Source of the DNA: Streptomyces tailanensis
GTDB taxonomy: Bacteria; Actinomycetota; Actinomycetes; Streptomycetales; Streptomycetaceae
Assembly: GCF_008386495.1 (NCBI RefSeq)
Contig: NZ_VTHJ01000003.1
Span: forward strand, 110,501-171,072
DNA: 60,572 bases
Reading direction: 5' to 3'
Position numbers and translations under genes: made by a program. Shown here one piece after another: positions 41,681-50,486 of this stretch; the stretch's first letter is position 1, and the number at the start of each line of letters is the position of its first letter. Below the pieces are notes generated by a model. The model searched no databases and was not told the origin of the DNA. It saw only the letters and a program-made list of their open reading frames with translations.

Positions 41681-41684
41681 CCGG

Positions 41685-42344
41685 TCAGGGGCGGGCCACC
41701 ACCGCGTACCGCTCATCCTCGACCGCCCTCCCCCACAGCGGCGCCTCGTCCGACAGCAGTTCCACCCGTATGTCGGACACCAGCCGCGCGAGCAGCCCGG
41801 TCAGCCGCTCGGCGGACATCCCGACCGGGCTCACCGTGCCCCACACCCCCTCGACCAGCACGAGCCGCCCTTGGGGCCGCAGCAGCCCGCACCAGTGGCG
41901 CAGGGCGCGCCCCGGATCGGGCAGGGCCCACAGAACGTGGCGGACGAGGACGACGTCGAAGCGCTCCTCCCCCACCGGTGGGGCCGCCGCGTCGCCGACG
42001 AGGAACACGGCGGGGTGCCCGGCAAGCTTGCCGCGCGCGACGCCGACCATGGCCGGGGAACTGTCGACGCCGGTCACCCGGTGCCCCTGTTCGGTGGCGA
42101 GAAGTGACAGGCTGCCGGTGCCGCAGCCGAGGTCCAGTACGTCGCAGGCCAGGCCCGGCAGCCAGCCCCGCAGTCGGGTCGCCCAGGCGTCCCGGACGGC
42201 GGGATCCCGCAGGCCATGATCGGGTTCGTCGTCGAACGTGGCCGCCTCCGCGTCCCAGTCGACGGTCGCGGGCGGGTCGTTCGACGCCGAGTTCTTCGGG
42301 GTTTCGGAGGCTCGGGAGGTTTCGTCGTCGTCGATGTTGGTCAT
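41685..42344 (-). CDS. Class I SAM-dependent methyltransferase
   Basis: A 219-residue methyltransferase with motif I VLDLGCGTGSLS, the acidic residue in VTGVDSS, LVGDAAAPPV and a post-motif segment VLVRHVLWALPDPGRAL. The substrate is unknown; the fold is like small-molecule (ubiE-type) methyltransferases. The ATG at 42344 has no good ribosome site. Two 20-bp direct repeats (42354-42401) lie immediately upstream on its promoter side. It converges on the DUF402 gene with four bases between stops. Confidence 0.9.
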   Translation of the reverse strand: MTNIDDDETSRASETPKNSASNDPPATVDWDAEAATFDDEPDHGLRDPAVRDAWATRLRGWLPGLACDVLDLGCGTGSLSLLATEQGHRVTGVDSSPAMVGVARGKLAGHPAVFLVGDAAAPPVGEERFDVVLVRHVLWALPDPGRALRHWCGLLRPQGRLVLVEGVWGTVSPVGMSAERLTGLLARLVSDIRVELLSDEAPLWGRAVEDERYAVVARP

Positions 42345-42353
42345 GCCGCCAGA

Positions 42354-42401
42354 GTGACACCTGCCACTGACAGTCCAGATGGTGACAACCGCCACTGACA
42401 G
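42354..42401. promoter_or_regulatory. Two 20-bp direct repeats upstream of the methyltransferase
   Basis: GTGACACCTGCCACTGACAG (42354-42373) and GTGACAACCGCCACTGACAG (42382-42401) differ at two positions and are 28 bp apart. On the minus strand each reads as TGTCA-N8-TGTCA. They lie between the divergent methyltransferase and small-protein genes, so a regulator of either is likely. Confidence 0.6.
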
Positions 42402-42481
42402 AGCACGACCGATGAGTAACGCTCCCGGAAAGGGTCTACCTCCGTGAAACAGCGGAACCCGGTAGACGCAAGGAGGCAGCC

Positions 42482-42616
42482 ATGCGCCGTACGACCGTGC
42501 AGAAGCCCCTGAGGAAGTCCGAGTCCCGCCGGATGCGGGAAGAGGCGGACGAACGCCCCGTCGAGCGCCGGGAAGTGCGAAAGGACATCGCGCGCACCTG
42601 GTGGCCGGACGGCTGA
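42482..42616 (+). CDS. 44-residue basic small protein
   Basis: A short gene with an ideal ribosome site: AAGGAGG lies eight bases upstream of the ATG. The product, MRRTTVQKPLRKSESRRMRE and onward to a terminal ARTWWPDG, is highly charged and helical with no membrane segment. A hairpin follows at 42663-42707, making a compact transcription unit. I recall similar small proteins in other Streptomyces but know no function. It is divergent from the methyltransferase gene and shares its repeat-containing upstream region. Confidence 0.7.
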   Translation: MRRTTVQKPLRKSESRRMREEADERPVERREVRKDIARTWWPDG

Positions 42617-42662
42617 GCCCACCCGGCACACGCGCGTGTGTGTCCACAAATTCCAGCAAAGC

Positions 42663-42707
42663 AGCCCCCGCACCCGACGCCCGGCCTGGGCGCCGGGCGT
42701 GGGGGCT
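42663..42707 (+). terminator. Hairpin after the small-protein gene
   Basis: AGCCCCC...CGCCCGGC pairs with GCCGGGCG-T-GGGGGCT in two stem blocks with an internal bulge, between the convergent small-protein and lipase genes. Confidence 0.7.
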
Positions 42708-42754
42708 CCGTCATGACCGGACGACACACGTACGTGTCACCGGATGTGCACGTG

Positions 42755-43615
42755 TCAGCCGACGACCGAAAGGCAGGTCGTCGGGGTCGCGTGGGCCGGG
42801 TCGAGGGCGTTGGCGACCTCGTGGAACGCGATGCGGTCGATGAGGCCGATCGCCGCGTGCTCGGAGAGGTCGGCGGCGCACAGGTCCTGAAGGAGGATGT
42901 TCCGCACGTTGGGCCCGTTCAGGAACTGTGACCGGTACGGCGTGACCACCTCGTCGTACTTGGTGGCGAGCACGGTGTACGTGACGCCCGGGACGGTGTC
43001 TCCGCCCGCGTTGAGCTTGGTCATGAAGGGCGAGCCGGCCACCTGGTCGGCGAGGGCGGGGGTGGAGGACGACAGCAGATCGCCGGCGCCCGGGAAGTAC
43101 TTGAGGAGTTCGGTGAGGCCGCCCAGGGTCGTGCCGTGGTTGGAGGGTGCGATGCCGACGAGGGCGTTCACCTCCGCGGCTCCGCCGAGGAACTTGAGGT
43201 AGTAGCGGGGCATCATGCCGCCCTGCGAGTGCCCGACGAGGTCGGCCTCGGCGGCTCCGGTCGCGGCGAGCACCCTGTCGACGAAGGCGTCCAGTTGTTC
43301 CGCCGACTTGTCGATGGGGCCGAGGCCGTTGAAGAAGGCGACGCCGGGCAGTTGGCCGTAGTCGACGGAGTAGACGCAGTATCCGCGGTTCACGAGATAC
43401 GGCGCGAGGCCCAGCCAGTTGTCCACGGAGTTGGCGAAAGTGCCGTGGACGAGGACGACGGGGCGCGGGTGGGCGCTGGAGGGTTTGCAGGAGTAGTCGT
43501 TCCAGCCACGGCTAGAAACGTCGGCCGCCTCGGCGGCGGTGGCGGGGACGGCGGTCACGGCGGAGGCCAGAAGCAGGGCGGCCAGGGGTCTGATCAGGCG
43601 CTTCCAGGGCAGCAT
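42755..43615 (-). CDS. Secreted alpha/beta-hydrolase lipase
   Basis: A 286-residue secreted esterase/lipase of the lipase-class-2-like group. A signal peptide (1-30, ending AEAA) precedes VVLVHGTFANSVDNW (oxyanion loop) and GHSQGGMMPRYYL with the nucleophilic Ser. An Asp in KYDEVVTPYRS and the His in LSEHAAIG are plausible triad members. Four cysteines could form two disulphides. The ATG at 43615 follows AAGGAGAT. It stands alone between a terminator and a stretch of about 140 bases holding its promoter. Confidence 0.92.
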   Translation of the reverse strand: MLPWKRLIRPLAALLLASAVTAVPATAAEAADVSSRGWNDYSCKPSSAHPRPVVLVHGTFANSVDNWLGLAPYLVNRGYCVYSVDYGQLPGVAFFNGLGPIDKSAEQLDAFVDRVLAATGAAEADLVGHSQGGMMPRYYLKFLGGAAEVNALVGIAPSNHGTTLGGLTELLKYFPGAGDLLSSSTPALADQVAGSPFMTKLNAGGDTVPGVTYTVLATKYDEVVTPYRSQFLNGPNVRNILLQDLCAADLSEHAAIGLIDRIAFHEVANALDPAHATPTTCLSVVG

Positions 43616-43754
43616 CGAGTGATCTCCTTGCGGCTCAAGGGACGTGCTACGGCGTGCGCCCAGTGATCCGGATCACGAGGATGCTGTTCTTCTTCGCCAA
43701 GTTACGGGCGAGTAGAAAAAGTGGGAAGTTACGCGTCAGTAAAAACTTCAACGG

Positions 43755-44201
43755 TCACCAGGCGGGCCGGATGGGGCCGTAGGGCGCGATGCGCGTCAAT
43801 TGATCGCGCAGCACCCGCACTTCACCCTCCCCACCGAGCAGTTCGGCCCACTCCTGGATGACCTCCGCGGCCGCCTCCTCCGCCGCCCGAGTACAGCCCC
43901 AGCCCCGCTCGGTCAGCACGACCAGCCGGGCGCGCGCGTCCCCGGGATGCGGCCGCCGCTCGACGTACCCCTTGCGCACGAGCTCCTCCACGAGCTGACT
44001 GGCGGCCTGTTTGGTCACGCCGAGATGGGTGGCGAGGTCGGTGACCGTGGCGCCCCCCCGGGAGAGCCGGGTGAAGGCGAAGCCGTACGCGGGCCGCCCC
44101 TCGAAACCTCGGGCGACGACACCGTCGTTGATGCGCTGCGTGAGGTCGCCCGCGGCGGCGAGCAGGGCGGCGGTCAGGGCGAGGGCCTCGGAGTTCTGCA
44201 C
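43755..44201 (-). CDS. MarR family transcriptional regulator
   Basis: A 148-residue winged-helix repressor: RLSRGGATVTDLATHLGVTKQAASQLVEELVRKGYVERR is the DNA-binding core, including the RPHPGDAR wing. It is divergent from a cupin gene, and the 110-base gap holds two strong inverted repeats (44226-44271) that fit MarR dimers, so it probably represses itself and the cupin. The ligand is unknown. Confidence 0.92.
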   Translation of the reverse strand: MQNSEALALTAALLAAAGDLTQRINDGVVARGFEGRPAYGFAFTRLSRGGATVTDLATHLGVTKQAASQLVEELVRKGYVERRPHPGDARARLVVLTERGWGCTRAAEEAAAEVIQEWAELLGGEGEVRVLRDQLTRIAPYGPIRPAW

Positions 44202-44225
44202 ACCCGCATTGAAACACCCTTGACG

Positions 44226-44271
44226 GATTGGTCAAGCTGCTTGACCAATCTACATAGTCAAGCAGCTTGAC
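44226..44271. promoter_or_regulatory. MarR operator array
   Basis: A 25-bp element (44226-44250) has perfect 11-bp arms GATTGGTCAAG/CTTGACCAATC around CTG. A second site (44257-44271) is GTCAAG-CAG-CTTGAC. The centres are 26 bp apart. A further CTTGAC half-site lies at about 44219-44224. The array fills the gap between the divergent MarR and cupin genes. Confidence 0.85.
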
Positions 44272-44310
44272 CAAGCTAATCCATCACACATCCTCTACGG
44301 GGAGGCAGCC

Positions 44311-44685
44311 ATGCCAGTCATCCGCTCGTCCGAAGCCGTCGTCCACGAGTTGCACGGCGCCCGATTCATCTCGCACGCCTCAACCCGCACCGGCAGCAAG
44401 GAACTCTGCGCCTGGCGCGGCGAGATCCCCGCGGGCACGAAGGCCCCCGCTCACACCGTCGACCGCGAGGAGATCTTCCATCTGCTCGACGGCGAACTCC
44501 TGATCACCCTCGACGACCGGACCCACCGCATCACCGCGGGCGACACGGTGATCATCAACCCGGGGACGACCCTCGCCGTCGAGAACCCGACGGCGGCGGT
44601 CGCGGTCTCCTGGGTCACCACGTCCATCGGTCTTGAGGCGGTGCTCGCGGACGGTACGCGGATCGCTCCGCCCTGGGCGCGCTGA
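44311..44685 (+). CDS. Cupin domain protein
   Basis: A 124-residue single-domain cupin. Motif 1 lies around AHTVDREEIFHLLDGEL (metal His/Glu) and motif 2 around AGDTVIINPGTTLAVEN. It could be a small dioxygenase, isomerase or binding protein; the family does not decide. GGGGAGG precedes the ATG. The divergent MarR gene and shared operator array suggest induction by a small molecule that the cupin may convert. Confidence 0.88.
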   Translation: MPVIRSSEAVVHELHGARFISHASTRTGSKELCAWRGEIPAGTKAPAHTVDREEIFHLLDGELLITLDDRTHRITAGDTVIINPGTTLAVENPTAAVAVSWVTTSIGLEAVLADGTRIAPPWAR

Positions 44686-44713
44686 GGCCCGGCCGCAGGC
44701 ACCGATCAGGCGG

Positions 44714-45718
44714 TCACGCCGCGTGCGGCCCCCTGTTGACGATGGCGGCCGGGCCCACCGTGCCGGGTCCGTACCGTTCGTTGAGGGCGTCGATGACGGG
44801 CTCCGCGCGCAGCCGTGCCTCCCTGCCGCGGTCCAGTGTCAGCTGGGTGTGGGCCAGGGCGGCGTCCACGAGGTGCTCGGCGGTCAGGGTGAGCCGCCGA
44901 ATCCGGGCGCGCTGGAGGCCGTAGCCGTCGAGGACGGCGTACACCGCCTCCCTCAGGTCGTCGGTGTGGGCCGAGGGCGCGGGCAGGGTCCGGGTCCTGG
45001 ACAGGTCCCGCCGGTCGGCCGTCCGTACCGTGACGGTGATCCGGCGTGCCGCCCGGTCGCGGGTGCGCAGTCGTGCGCCGAGTTCCGTGGCCAGCCGCAG
45101 CGCGGCGGCGCGGATCTCGACGCCGTCCAGTGTGTCGAGCGGGAAGTCCGCGCGGACGCTCACCGACTGCGCGCCGCGCCCCGGGACGACCGTACGGCGG
45201 TCGATCCCGTGTGCGCGTTCCCGCAGCTCACGGCCGGGCTGGCCGAGGATCCGCAGGACGGTGCCGGCCGGGAGGCCGGCCAGTTGCCCGACCGTCTCCA
45301 CGCCCAGGCTCCGCAGCTCCGCAGCCTGCGCTCGCCGGATCCCGTACAGGTCCTCGACGGGCAGCGGGCCCAGGAACGCCTCGGCCTGTTCCGGTACGAC
45401 GTACCGGATGCCGCCGGGTCCGGCACGGGCCGAGGCCATCGCGGCGACCGTCCAGGAGGGGCCGATGCCCACGGCCGTGTCCAGCCCGTACCAGGCCAGG
45501 GCCTGCACCCGGATCCGCTCCGCGAGATCGACCGGCCCCGCCCCGAACAGCCTTAGCGCACCGCCGAGTTGGGCGACAGCGGCGGACGGCGCCAGCGCCT
45601 GCGCGGCAGGTGTGAACCGCTCCAGCACCGCCATCAGCTCGGGCAGCCCTTCGGGACGCGACAGCCGTACGTGGAAGAAGGTGGACGGCTTGTCGTCAGG
45701 TACGCGAACAATGTTCAT
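44714..45718 (-). CDS. imuB: Y-family polymerase-like mutasome protein ImuB
   Basis: A 334-residue DinB/UmuC-like protein. The helix-hairpin-helix region (LYGIRRAQAAELRSLGVETV) and little-finger domain are recognisable, but the catalytic acidic motifs of active Y-family polymerases (DxDxFFASVE and SIDE) are missing; the equivalent places read FHVRLSR and APSAAVAQLGG. This is the hallmark of ImuB, a non-catalytic partner that links DnaE2 to the beta clamp during damage-induced mutagenesis. The ATG start overlaps the dnaE2 stop as ATGA. No imuA'/recA-like gene is adjacent. Confidence 0.85.
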   Translation of the reverse strand: MNIVRVPDDKPSTFFHVRLSRPEGLPELMAVLERFTPAAQALAPSAAVAQLGGALRLFGAGPVDLAERIRVQALAWYGLDTAVGIGPSWTVAAMASARAGPGGIRYVVPEQAEAFLGPLPVEDLYGIRRAQAAELRSLGVETVGQLAGLPAGTVLRILGQPGRELRERAHGIDRRTVVPGRGAQSVSVRADFPLDTLDGVEIRAAALRLATELGARLRTRDRAARRITVTVRTADRRDLSRTRTLPAPSAHTDDLREAVYAVLDGYGLQRARIRRLTLTAEHLVDAALAHTQLTLDRGREARLRAEPVIDALNERYGPGTVGPAAIVNRGPHAA

Positions 45719-48700
45719 CCCGCACTCCCTGGACTCTGGTGCCACAACTTCCGTACGTTCGTGGGCTCTTCGCCCGCGGGCCGCAGATCGGCCCATGGAT
45801 TCATCTCGTATCCGGTGGGCATGCGGATGCGCCGGCCGTTCGTGGGGTCGCGGTGGGTGCCCTCCGCCACCGGCTCCGCCAGCCGTGGCATCACCGCGTC
45901 GAGGCCGCCCTCGCGGCGCAGTTCGACGAGTTCGGCGAGGTTCCAGGCGGCCGCGCCGACCACGCTGAGGCTCCGCGGGCCGCGCCGCTGCACCACGCCG
46001 CGCACCAGCAGCAGCCAGGAGTGGAAGACGGTGTGGGCGCAGGCGTCGTGGGAGTCGTCGAAGAAGGCGAGGTCGACCAGGCCCGTGCCGTCGTCGAGGG
46101 TGGTGAAGATGACCCGTTTGCCGGAGCGGATCGGCGGGGTCTGGGTGGCCGCCTTGGCGCCCGCGACCAGGACCGTCTCCCCGTGCCGTGCCTCGCGCAG
46201 CCGCCGCGCCGGCACCACGCCCAGCTCGTCGAGGAACTTCCGGTGGTCGTCCATCAGATTGCGCGAGACGTCCATCGACAGCACGCCCAGCTCGGCGCTG
46301 AGCCTCTCGGCGGAGGACAGGTCCGGCAGCCCGGCCGGCGCGGTCCTGCGCCCGCCCGCCAACGGCAGCTGACCGCCACCCGCACCGCGGGCGCCCCGGT
46401 GCAGTTCCGTCAGGTGCAGTTGCAGGTCACGCCGGTTGGCGCCGAAGTCGTCCAACGCGCCGACCTGGGCGAGTCGCTGGGCGAGCGGTCGGCTCGGCCG
46501 CGCCCGCTCCCAGAAGTCCAGCAGCGAGGCGTACGGCTGCCCGGCCTCGATCCGCGCCGCCTCGGCCTCGTTGATGCCGTGCACGTCGGAGAGGGCCAAC
46601 CGCAGCCCCCACACCATGAATTCAGACACCAGTTCGATACAGTGTGCGACCGCCGACCGGTTCACGTCCACCGGCAGGATCGGCACCCCGCGCCGCCGCG
46701 CGTCCGCCAGCAGCAGCCGCTTCGGATACATCCCGGGGTCGTGCGTGAGCAGCCCCGCGTAGAAGGCCGCCGGATGATGCGTCTTCAGCCACGCCGACTG
46801 GTACGTCGGCACCGCGAAGGCCACCGCGTGCGCCTTGCAGAAGCCGTACGACCCGAAGGCCTCGACGATCTCCCAGGTCCGCGCGACCGTCTCGGCGTCG
46901 TACCCCTTCGCCGCCGCGTGCTGCGCGAACCACACCCGGATCCGCCCCTGCGACTCCGGGTCGGACAGCCCGCGCCGCACCCGGTCCGCCTCGTCGCGTC
47001 CGCAGCCGGTCATGATGTCGACGATGTGGATGATCTGCTCGTGGAAGACGACGACGCCGTACGTCTCCTTCAGCGGTTCCTCCAGGTCCGGATGCGGGTA
47101 GCGGACCGGCGCCCGCCCGTGCCGGGCCGCGATGAACGGCCGCACCATGTCGGCGGCGACCGGCCCGGGCCGGAAGAGGGAGATGTCGACCACCAGGTCG
47201 TGGAAGGTGGCCGGTTGCAGCCGTCCGACCAGGTCCCGCTGGCCCGGCGACTCGATCTGGAAGCACCCCAGCGTCTCGGTGGAACGGATCAGTCGATACG
47301 TCGCCGGGTCGCCGTCGCCCCGTTCGAAGTCGAGCGCGTCGAGGTCGAGCCGCTCCCCCGTCGCCCGCGCCACCTCCGCCACCGCGTGCGCCATGGCCGA
47401 CTGCATCCGCACCCCGAGCACGTCAAGTTTGAGCAGTCCGAGGTCCTCTACGTCGTCCTTGTCGAACTGGGACATGGGGAACCCCTCGCCGCTGGTCGGC
47501 ATCACCGGCGTACGGGCCAGGAGGGAGGCGTCGGAGAGCAGTACTCCGCACGGGTGCATGGCGACTCCGCGCGGGAGGGCGTCCAGGGCCTCCACCAGCT
47601 CCCACAGCCGGCCGTACCGCTCCTTCTCCCCCGCCAGCTTCCTGAGTTCCGGCAGCTCTTCGAGGGCCGCGCGGGCGTCGCGGGCCCGGATGTGCGGGAA
47701 GGACTTGGCGATCCGGTCGATGTCGGCGGGGTCCAGGGAGAGGGCCGCGCCCACGGCGCGGACGGCGTGGCGGACGCGGTACGTCTCCGGCATCGCGACG
47801 GTGGCGACCCGCTCGGTGCCGAAGCGGGCGATGATCGCGCGGTAGACCTCCAGACGGCGCGCGGACTCCACGTCGATGTCGATGTCGGGCAGCACGGTCC
47901 GCCGCTTGGACAGGAACCGCTCCATCAGCAGGCCGTGTTCGACGGGATCGGCATGCGCGATGCCGAGGAGGTGGTTGACGAGGGAGCCCGCGCCGGAGCC
48001 GCGTGCGGCGACGCGGATGCCCATCTTCCGTACGTCGTCGACCACTTGGGCGACCGTGAGGAAGTAGGAGGCGAAGCCGTGGTGGGCGATGACGTCCAGT
48101 TCCTGGTGCATCCGGTCCCAGTAGGCGCGCCGGTGGTCGTAGCCGTGCAGCACCATGCCCGCCGCCGCGCGTGAGGCCAGCGCCCGCTGGGCGGTACGGC
48201 GGCCGGCGCCGACGAGGTGCGGCTCGGGGAAGTGGACGGTGCCGAGGCCGAGGTCGTCCTCCGGGTCGACCAGGCACTCGGCGGCCGTGGCGCGGGTCTG
48301 CTCCAGCAGGCGGTACGCGACGCTGCGGCGGTACCCGGCGGCCTCGACGACCCGCTCGGCGACGGCCAGCATGGCGTCCGCGTCCTTGAGCCAGGCCTCG
48401 CCGGAGTCCAGCTCGCCACGGGGGTCGACGGGGACCAGGCGGCGGGCCGCGTCCAGCACGTCGGCGACCGGGCCCATCCCGTGGTCGGCGTACCGGACCG
48501 CGTTGCTGAGCACCGGGCGGATCCGCTGCTCGGCGGCGAAGCCGACGGTACGGGCGGCCAGCCGCAGCGAGCCCGGGCCGGTGCCTTCGCGGCCGTGCCA
48601 CACCGCCTCCAGGCGCAGGGCGTCGCCGTACGCCTCCCGCCAGGGCGCGAGGAGCTTCGCGGCGCGGTCGGGGCGCCCGGCGGCGAGCGCGCGCCCCACG

Positions 48701-49158
48701 TCGGAGGCGGGGCCGAGCAGGACGGTCAGGCCCTCGGCGGCACACTCCTCCCAGGGCAGCAGGGGCGGGCTCCCCTCTTTCTCACTGTCGCCCGCATGCG
48801 CTGCAGTAACGATTCTGCAGAGCTCGGCCCAGCCGGTCGCACCCTCCCGGGCAAGGAACGTCACCCGGGGTGTCGACTCATCGATGAAGGCACCCCCGCG
48901 CACGGGAGCACGCCGCCGCACCTGCCGCACGGTCGGCGCGGGCTCCCCCACCGCCAGCTCCACCCCGAACAACGGGCGGATCCCCGCCGCGGCACAGGCC
49001 TTGGCGAACCGGACCGCGCCCGCGAGGGTGTCCCGGTCGGTGAGGGCGAGGGCGTCCATACCCCGCTCGGAGGCGCGCTCGGCCAGCCGCTCCGGGTGCG
49101 AGGCGCCATAGCGCAGGGAGAACCCGGAGACGGTGTGCAGATGCGTGAATCCCAGCAC
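45715..49158 (-). CDS. dnaE2: Error-prone DNA polymerase DnaE2
   Basis: A 1147-residue C-family polymerase used for damage-tolerant, mutagenic synthesis. The N-terminal PHP domain (FTHLHTVSGFS) is followed by the palm with the catalytic Asp residues in VLPDIDIDVES, VAARGSGAGSLVNHLLGI, and a C-terminal OB-fold region (RVIFTTLDDGTGLVDLAFF). Its length and lack of the extended C-terminus fit DnaE2 rather than replicative DnaE1. GTG at 49158 is chosen because ACGGAGG lies five bases upstream; another GTG at 49185 is possible. Two LexA-box-like sequences upstream indicate SOS control. Confidence 0.95.
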   Translation of the reverse strand: MLGFTHLHTVSGFSLRYGASHPERLAERASERGMDALALTDRDTLAGAVRFAKACAAAGIRPLFGVELAVGEPAPTVRQVRRRAPVRGGAFIDESTPRVTFLAREGATGWAELCRIVTAAHAGDSEKEGSPPLLPWEECAAEGLTVLLGPASDVGRALAAGRPDRAAKLLAPWREAYGDALRLEAVWHGREGTGPGSLRLAARTVGFAAEQRIRPVLSNAVRYADHGMGPVADVLDAARRLVPVDPRGELDSGEAWLKDADAMLAVAERVVEAAGYRRSVAYRLLEQTRATAAECLVDPEDDLGLGTVHFPEPHLVGAGRRTAQRALASRAAAGMVLHGYDHRRAYWDRMHQELDVIAHHGFASYFLTVAQVVDDVRKMGIRVAARGSGAGSLVNHLLGIAHADPVEHGLLMERFLSKRRTVLPDIDIDVESARRLEVYRAIIARFGTERVATVAMPETYRVRHAVRAVGAALSLDPADIDRIAKSFPHIRARDARAALEELPELRKLAGEKERYGRLWELVEALDALPRGVAMHPCGVLLSDASLLARTPVMPTSGEGFPMSQFDKDDVEDLGLLKLDVLGVRMQSAMAHAVAEVARATGERLDLDALDFERGDGDPATYRLIRSTETLGCFQIESPGQRDLVGRLQPATFHDLVVDISLFRPGPVAADMVRPFIAARHGRAPVRYPHPDLEEPLKETYGVVVFHEQIIHIVDIMTGCGRDEADRVRRGLSDPESQGRIRVWFAQHAAAKGYDAETVARTWEIVEAFGSYGFCKAHAVAFAVPTYQSAWLKTHHPAAFYAGLLTHDPGMYPKRLLLADARRRGVPILPVDVNRSAVAHCIELVSEFMVWGLRLALSDVHGINEAEAARIEAGQPYASLLDFWERARPSRPLAQRLAQVGALDDFGANRRDLQLHLTELHRGARGAGGGQLPLAGGRRTAPAGLPDLSSAERLSAELGVLSMDVSRNLMDDHRKFLDELGVVPARRLREARHGETVLVAGAKAATQTPPIRSGKRVIFTTLDDGTGLVDLAFFDDSHDACAHTVFHSWLLLVRGVVQRRGPRSLSVVGAAAWNLAELVELRREGGLDAVMPRLAEPVAEGTHRDPTNGRRIRMPTGYEMNPWADLRPAGEEPTNVRKLWHQSPGSAG

Positions 49159-49185
49159 GCACACCTCCGTGGTTCGCACGCTCAC

Positions 49186-49201
49186 TCGAACATCAGTTCA
49201 C
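49186..49201 (-). promoter_or_regulatory. LexA box 1 (10 of 12 matches)
   Basis: TCGAAC-ATCA-GTTCAC matches the actinobacterial SOS consensus TCGAAC-N4-GTTCGA except for the last two bases. It lies close to the dnaE2 start. Confidence 0.6.
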
Positions 49202-49231
49202 AACCTTCCCGCCTCCACCATAGACCACTTT

Positions 49232-49247
49232 TCGAACCTCTGTGCGA
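49232..49247 (-). promoter_or_regulatory. LexA box 2 (11 of 12 matches)
   Basis: TCGAAC-CTCT-GTGCGA departs from the SOS consensus at one base only. It lies 74 bases upstream of the chosen dnaE2 start, in a promoter position. Confidence 0.75.
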
Positions 49248-49311
49248 TCACCGCTCGACCCCACCCCACCTGCGCAAACGCCCGGAGGCTTCGCCTCGCA
49301 GGCAACGGCGG

Positions 49312-49341
49312 GGGCCGCCATCACCGTGGTGATGGCGGCCC
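49312..49341 (-). terminator. Hairpin after the first streptogrisin-like gene
   Basis: A perfect 14-bp inverted repeat, GGGCCGCCATCACC with GGTGATGGCGGCCC, lies 66 bases beyond the stop at 49407 and also separates that gene from the dnaE2 promoter. Confidence 0.85.
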
Positions 49342-49406
49342 TGAAGGAGAAGCCGGAGCGCCGGACTTCCGAAGCGTGAGCCCCGGGCTTTCCGGCTCTT
49401 CGAGCC

Positions 49407-50486
49407 TCAGCCGATCTGTGTACCGGTCGCCGACAGCGCTTCGGTGACGGGCTGGAAGAAGGTCTCGCCGCCCGAGGTGCAGTCGCCGCTGCCGCCGGAC
49501 GTGAGGCCGATGGCCTTGTCGCCCGAGAAGAGCGAGCCGCCGCTGTCGCCGGGCTCGGCGCAGACGTCGGTCTGGATGAGGCCGTTGACGATGTCGCCGC
49601 TGCCGTAGTTCACGGTGGCGTCGAGGCCGGTGACCGTGCCGCTGTGGACCTGGGTGGTCGAGCCGCTGCGGGTGACCTCCATGCCGACGGTGGCCTCGGC
49701 GGCGCCGCTGATGGCCTGGGCGGAGCCGTTGTAGAGGTTGACCTCGCTCGGGTGGTCGACGTCGGCGGTGTACTTGACCAGGCCGTAGTCGTCGTCCGGG
49801 AAGCTGGAGACCTCGTTCTCGCCGATGACCTGGCCGTCGGCCGACCACTCGGAGATACCCTCGGTGCAGTGACCGGCCGTCAGGAAGAACGGCTCGCCGC
49901 CCTTGACCACGTTGAAGCCGAGGGAGCAGCGGCCGCTGCCGCCGGTGATGGCGTCACCGCCCGCGACGAAGGGCTTGAACTCCCCCTTCGTGCGCTTGAG
50001 TTCGGCCTTGGCGCCGAGGCCGTCCACGACCTTCGTGAGTCTCGCCAGCTCGGCCTTGGAGACGGTGCGGTCGGCGGTGACGACGACCTTGTTGGTGGTC
50101 GGGTCGGTGGCCCAGGAGGTGCCGGGGATGGTGGCGTCCTCCTTGAGGGTCGTCCGGGTGCTCTTCAGCTCGGCGAGGGAGTTCTCGACGATGCGGGCCT
50201 TGGCGCCGGCCGCCTCGACGGTCTCGGCGGCGGCCTCGTCGAGCACGTTCACGACGAGGAGCCTGCTCTTCGCGTCGTAGTACGTTCCCGCCGCGTCGGT
50301 GCCGAGGTCCGCGCCGAGGGTCGAGGCGAGCTTTCCGGCCGCCGTGATCGAGAGCGCCTTCGGCTCGGCGGTCGGCGCGGTCTCACTCGCGTTCGCAGTC
50401 TGGAAGGTCACTCCCGCGGCGACGAGTGCGGCGATGCCCGCACCTGTCACGACGGCACGGCGCCTGGGTATGCGTCGGTGCTTCAA
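49407..50486 (-). CDS. Secreted streptogrisin-like serine protease (S1E), longer propeptide
   Basis: A 359-residue prepro-protease of the alpha-lytic/streptogrisin family. It has a signal peptide (1-36), a long folding propeptide (about 37-170) and a chymotrypsin-fold domain with His (FFLTAGHC), Asp ([10 protein letters not shown]) and Ser (GDSGGSLF). Ser replaces the usual Pro after GDSGG. Cysteines are placed for two or three disulphides. The start is TTG at 50486, eight bases after GGAGG; the upstream open frame is not protein-like. It is a paralogue of the gene at 51363-52265, and a dead slipin gene lies between them. Confidence 0.93.
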   Translation of the reverse strand: MKHRRIPRRRAVVTGAGIAALVAAGVTFQTANASETAPTAEPKALSITAAGKLASTLGADLGTDAAGTYYDAKSRLLVVNVLDEAAAETVEAAGAKARIVENSLAELKSTRTTLKEDATIPGTSWATDPTTNKVVVTADRTVSKAELARLTKVVDGLGAKAELKRTKGEFKPFVAGGDAITGGSGRCSLGFNVVKGGEPFFLTAGHCTEGISEWSADGQVIGENEVSSFPDDDYGLVKYTADVDHPSEVNLYNGSAQAISGAAEATVGMEVTRSGSTTQVHSGTVTGLDATVNYGSGDIVNGLIQTDVCAEPGDSGGSLFSGDKAIGLTSGGSGDCTSGGETFFQPVTEALSATGTQIG

